A stretch of DNA of 64,000 nt from Nostoc foliaceum FACHB-393 (lineage in GTDB: Bacteria > Cyanobacteriota > Cyanobacteriia > Cyanobacteriales > Nostocaceae): contig NZ_JACJTD010000031.1 of assembly GCF_014698505.1 (NCBI RefSeq), positions 27,025 to 91,024 of the forward strand. Direction: 5' to 3'. The stretch's first letter is position 1. Each line of letters starts with the position of its first letter. Below the pieces are notes generated by a model. That model was given only the letters and a program-made list of their open reading frames with translations, was not told where the DNA came from and made no database searches. A program made the position numbers and the translations under genes. This document shows, one piece after another, positions 61,233 through 64,000 of the stretch.

Positions 61233-61393
61233 TGATTGTCATTTTGTTCCAATTCAAAAATCGAAAATTATTAATTTTTACCGCGTAAACATATCGTTGG
61301 GCATTGGGTATTGGGTATTATTATTCCCCTAATCCTTACCCCCCTTGCCTAGCGGCTTAACTCACTGGGTTGTCAAATTTACGGTAATTTTTT

Positions 61394-62275
61394 ATGAACC
61401 TAACGCCAGAAAGTAAAGTCTTAATTCAAGGCTTTTGTGAATTTATATCAGGCACTCATGTTGCTCAAATGAAAGCTTATGGCACAAATTTGGTAGCTGG
61501 TGTCAATCCTGGATGTGGCGGACAGGAACTGCATGGACTGCCAGTATTTGACTTAGTAGAAGAGGTAATAGAACAACTTGGGGTAATTGATACAACAATT
61601 ATCTGTGTAGATCCTTACGACGTTCTAGATGCGGCATTAGAAGCGATCGCATCCCATATTGCTCAAATTATTATTATCACCGCCGGCGTGCCACCTTTGG
61701 ATATGGTGCAATTACTCCGCAAAGCCGAGGCCTGTGAAACTTTGGTAATCGGGCCCAACAGTCCTGGGATCATTGTGCCGGGAAAAATTCTTTTAGGTAC
61801 TCAACCTAGCGAGTTTTATACTCCTGGGGCAGTAGGGATCGTTAGTCGTAGTAGTACGCTCACCTACGAAGTTGCTTACGAATTAACAAAAGCCGGTTTA
61901 GGGCAGTCGATTAGTGTCAGTATTGGTAGTGATGCGATCGTTGGTTCCTCATTTCTCCAATGGCTGCAAATTCTTGATGAGGATGAAACTACAGAGGCGA
62001 TCGTTTTAGTCGGTCAACCTGGTGGTGGTAGTGAAGAAGCAGCAGCCCGATACATTGCTGAGGCAATTGATAAACCAGTAATTGCCTACATTGCAGGTAG
62101 ACAAGCACCACCAGGAAAAAGTTGGCGTCAAACTGGGACTTTAGCAACGGTTATCGGACGCGATCCCAACTTTGGCACAGCCCAAAGTAAATTAGCTGCT
62201 TTCAAAGAAGCGCAAGTTCCAGTAGCTGAACGTCCTTCTCAGATTCCAGAATTATTGAGAAAGGAAATTAAGTAA
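61394..62275 (+). CDS. Succinyl-CoA synthetase alpha-like protein lacking the phospho-histidine
   Basis: A 293-residue SucD-type protein. The CoA-binding N-domain has AYGTNLVAGVNPGCGG, and the second domain has GPNSPGIIVPG and GIVSRSSTLTYEV. In E. coli SucD the catalytic His246 lies in KRMGHAGA; here the aligned stretch is KSWRQTGT with Gln246. The helper Glu208 is Gln208 (VLVGQPGGG). Numbering needs no gaps relative to my memory of E. coli SucD, which supports the alignment. The protein therefore cannot form the phospho-enzyme in the usual way. It lies 161 bp after the SucC-like gene on the same strand. ATG start. Confidence 0.75.
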   Translation: MNLTPESKVLIQGFCEFISGTHVAQMKAYGTNLVAGVNPGCGGQELHGLPVFDLVEEVIEQLGVIDTTIICVDPYDVLDAALEAIASHIAQIIIITAGVPPLDMVQLLRKAEACETLVIGPNSPGIIVPGKILLGTQPSEFYTPGAVGIVSRSSTLTYEVAYELTKAGLGQSISVSIGSDAIVGSSFLQWLQILDEDETTEAIVLVGQPGGGSEEAAARYIAEAIDKPVIAYIAGRQAPPGKSWRQTGTLATVIGRDPNFGTAQSKLAAFKEAQVPVAERPSQIPELLRKEIK

Positions 62276-63019
62276 ACTACCGCACACTTTCTCTACGCGG
62301 TCAATGTGGGCTTCTCAATTCATTGACAACAGCCTTGGCAGTAGTAAGACTTGCGCCCATACCGCTTTGGTCTGAAATTTGCAATAAACCTATTTTGCAT
62401 CAATAAGACCTGAATCCGTACATTTTCCTAAATCTTATCCTTACCTTTTTATTAGTTAATCATCAGCATATAAACTCAATTATCAAAAGATACTTAACCG
62501 ATAGGAACGGCATAACTTAATAGACCTACAATGCCATAAATATCTAATCTCTTCATTAATTGCACTTGTTGTGATTTAAATATTTTAATACTGATCTTTT
62601 ATAACCCTGCAATCTTTTTTCCAAACGCGATCGCCAATACTCGAAATGCCAAGAACACATTCCGCACCATCAGCGCTACTATTAATGTCGGTAAGTGGGC
62701 AGCCTGTGGGGGTAGGTTAAATTCTATTCACAAGTTTTTGCTTGCTGATTGAACCTGGGATTTTTCGCTCTCGCTGAGTCAAGGTATTGATAGTGTGCCA
62801 TTGCTGACGGGGCGACGAAATAGATTAAAAAGATCATGTATTCGATAACTATCGCTCATGGACAGCCTCACATCAGATAAAAGCTTATATCGATTGGGCT
62901 TGTCAGTTTAAATCTAGTGATATTGCTAGCCTAATAACTATTCTCGTAATGAGAATTGCTGCTATTCATGACAAAGAATTTAAAAAGGTAAAATTATAAA
63001 GAACCGTCAGAACGTAATC
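62276..63019. other. Gene-free region, possibly with decayed coding DNA
   Basis: 744 bp. Short open stretches at ~62603-62710 (minus) and ~62880-62998 (plus, ending KEFKKVKL) look protein-like but match nothing I recognise; they may be relics of a mobile gene. No RNA gene or repeat is evident. Confidence 0.3.
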
Positions 63020-63700
63020 ATGTCAACTATCCAAACAACTGTGGTTCTTGCGATGACGGCCGATGGAAAAATTAGCGCCGTAGATCCTCAAGCGCCTCGT
63101 GAATCCGATGCCGCTGATCAAGCACACCTGGAGTATCAAGTCTCCCTTGCGGATTTAGTCTTGGTAGGGGCAGGGACAATTCGGGCTGAGGGGGGAACCT
63201 TTACAATTCGCAATCCCGAACTGTTGGCAGCACGTGAGGTTCGGGGTCAGTCTCCCCAGCCCATTACCTGCGTTGTCTCAGGTTCTCTTGACCTATCGCT
63301 GGATTTGCCTTTTTTAAGCCAGGACATTCAGCGATGGATATTTACGACACGGGCTGGTTTGGAGCGCAATTCTGATGCAACAACCTTGCAAAAACTGGCT
63401 GAATTAATTGATTTGGGAGATACAGACTTGGACTGGGATCGGGCGTACAGCTTGATGGCAAAGCGAGGTATTCACAAGGTCGTTGCTTTGGGAGGTGGCT
63501 CTTTAACAGCGGCTCTAGTAAAGGCAGGGCGAATTGACGATTGGTGGTTGACAATTTGGCCGGTCATTTATGGAGGAAAGCACGCCCCTAGTCCAGTGGA
63601 GGGAGAGGGCTTTCTTCCCAATGCTGCGCCTAATCTCCAACTCGTCGAAACTCGTCAGGTTGGAAGTGAGTTGTTTTTACATTACCGCACACTCAATTAA
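63020..63700 (+). CDS. RibD C-terminal domain / DHFR-like reductase
   Basis: A 226-residue single-domain reductase of the RibD_C family. The start VVLAMTADGKISAVDP, the middle LVLVGAGTIRAEGGTF and the end VVALGGGSLTAALVKAGRIDDWWLTIWPVIYGG are the typical substrate- and NADPH-binding blocks. RibD_C catalyses the pyrimidine reductase step in riboflavin synthesis, but the deaminase domain is absent, and stand-alone members often have other or unknown substrates. ATG start. The 3' end faces psbA with a shared terminator. Confidence 0.82.
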   Translation: MSTIQTTVVLAMTADGKISAVDPQAPRESDAADQAHLEYQVSLADLVLVGAGTIRAEGGTFTIRNPELLAAREVRGQSPQPITCVVSGSLDLSLDLPFLSQDIQRWIFTTRAGLERNSDATTLQKLAELIDLGDTDLDWDRAYSLMAKRGIHKVVALGGGSLTAALVKAGRIDDWWLTIWPVIYGGKHAPSPVEGEGFLPNAAPNLQLVETRQVGSELFLHYRTLN

Positions 63701-63739
63701 AATAGGCTCCCAGAATTAAGCGCTATTCTCGTTGATACT

Positions 63740-63775
63740 AAAAAGCGCCCTCCCAATTTGGGAGAGCGCTTTTTG
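63740..63775. terminator. Bidirectional rho-independent terminator
   Basis: AAAAAGCGCCCTCCCAATTT pairs with GGGAGAGCGCTTTTT. The stem is flanked by A-run and T-run, so it can stop both the RibD-C gene (plus) and psbA (minus), whose stop codons lie on either side. Confidence 0.9.
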
Positions 63776-63794
63776 ATTTAGCTAAACTTCAGAA

Positions 63795-64000
63795 TTAACC
63801 GTTGATAGCAGGAGCAGTCAGAGCGACAGGAGCAACATCACCAGCAGCCAAATCTAAGGGGAAGTTGTGAGCATTGCGCTCGTGCATTACTTCCATACCC
63901 AGGTTAGCCCGGTTGATTACATCAGCCCAAGTGCTGATAACGCGACCTTGAGAATCAATGATTGATTGGTTGAAGTTGAAACCGTTCAAGTTGAACGCCA
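63795..64000 (-). CDS. psbA: Photosystem II reaction-centre protein D1, C-terminal part
   Basis: The last 67 codons of a psbA gene that continues beyond the right edge of the window. It reads AFNLNGFNFNQSIIDSQGRV and ends ANLGMEVMHERNAHNFPLDL plus AAGDVAPVALTAPAING. It contains the Mn-cluster ligands His332, Glu333, His337, Asp342 and the mature C-terminus Ala344 (numbering by family), followed by the 16-residue extension removed by CtpA. Thylakoid membrane protein. The isoform cannot be determined from this part. Confidence 0.97.
   Translation of the reverse strand, partial: AFNLNGFNFNQSIIDSQGRVISTWADVINRANLGMEVMHERNAHNFPLDLAAGDVAPVALTAPAING

Noticed and set aside
60006..62275. Plain annotation as the TCA-cycle succinyl-CoA synthetase
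   Set aside because: Loss of His246 and Glu208 in the alpha-like subunit and of glycine loops in the beta-like subunit argues against it.
62603..62998. Short protein-like stretches between the SucD-like and RibD-C genes
   Set aside because: Less than 40 codons each, no start signals, and no family I can name; noted only as possible relics.
1..64000. CRISPR array, prophage, rRNA operon or B12/other riboswitch
   Set aside because: No regularly spaced repeats with unique spacers, no phage structural genes, no rRNA, and no riboswitch core that I could recognise upstream of cobN or the transporters.

Overview
The window is chromosomal DNA from a cyanobacterium, most likely a filamentous heterocyst-forming one (Nostoc/Anabaena group). 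The evidence is the end of psbA (photosystem II D1) at the right edge, an SbtA bicarbonate transporter, HppD, a Ycf23/DUF561 protein, a CAAD thylakoid protein, a CobN chelatase, very frequent GCGATCGC (HIP1) octamers, and a sigC-furA-peptidoglycan-binding protein-cobN order that I recall from Anabaena PCC 7120. Intergenic DNA is AT-rich and full of short dispersed repeats: GTCATTTGTC-type heptamer runs, palindromes built on AGACGCGAT/ATCGCGTCT, GACGGGCTACGCCTACGC elements and hairpins on GATCCCCGA.

Layout. 0-4.6 kb: a lone PstB-type ATPase, a LOTUS-domain remnant, an SDR, hppD, a GNAT remnant and a HAD hydrolase. 4.6-7 kb: an ABC-exporter remnant beside tRNA-Pro(CGG), then lipA and gpsA. 7-15 kb: sigC, furA, a convergent peptidoglycan-binding membrane protein, and a large cobN. 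15-24.5 kb: a phytochrome-type GAF histidine kinase, an orphan ATP-grasp enzyme, a Pro/Thr-rich membrane protein, a Tat phosphatase, a MATE exporter, a small ABM-fold protein and UvrD/PcrA helicase. 25-27.1 kb: a compact inorganic-carbon cluster, sbtA-sbtB-Tat beta-carbonic anhydrase. 27-37 kb: a HAMP kinase, a CAAD protein, an SLH protein, a degenerate kinase, a GH57 enzyme and a second SDR. 37-47 kb, all on the minus strand: a secreted alpha/beta hydrolase, a Kir-type K+ channel, three tandem PRC-barrel/DUF2382 stress-type proteins and a caspase-fold protein without the catalytic dyad. 47-51.3 kb: ATP sulfurylase followed by an accessory patch (Uma2 nuclease, ParDE toxin-antitoxin, a second Uma2 remnant, a hemopexin-repeat protein). 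51.7-59.4 kb: mnmA, a SPOR-like protein, a Ycf23-like protein, a sugar aminotransferase, a FetB-type permease and a large membrane protein. 60-62.3 kb: a SucC/SucD-like pair. 63-64 kb: a RibD-C-type reductase and the 3' end of psbA, sharing a bidirectional terminator.

Most notable points: (1) the SucC/SucD-like pair has lost the phospho-histidine (H246 to Q) and its partner glutamate (E208 to Q), plus glycine loops in the beta subunit, so it is probably not an ordinary succinyl-CoA synthetase; (2) the caspase-like protein has Tyr and Ser in place of His and Cys; (3) dispersed repeats normally seen between genes sit in frame inside at least six coding sequences, four times in cobN alone; (4) a GAF kinase keeps the bilin-type Cys without the following His. 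I saw no prophage, CRISPR array, rRNA or intact insertion sequence. All function calls come from reading motifs; no database search was possible.
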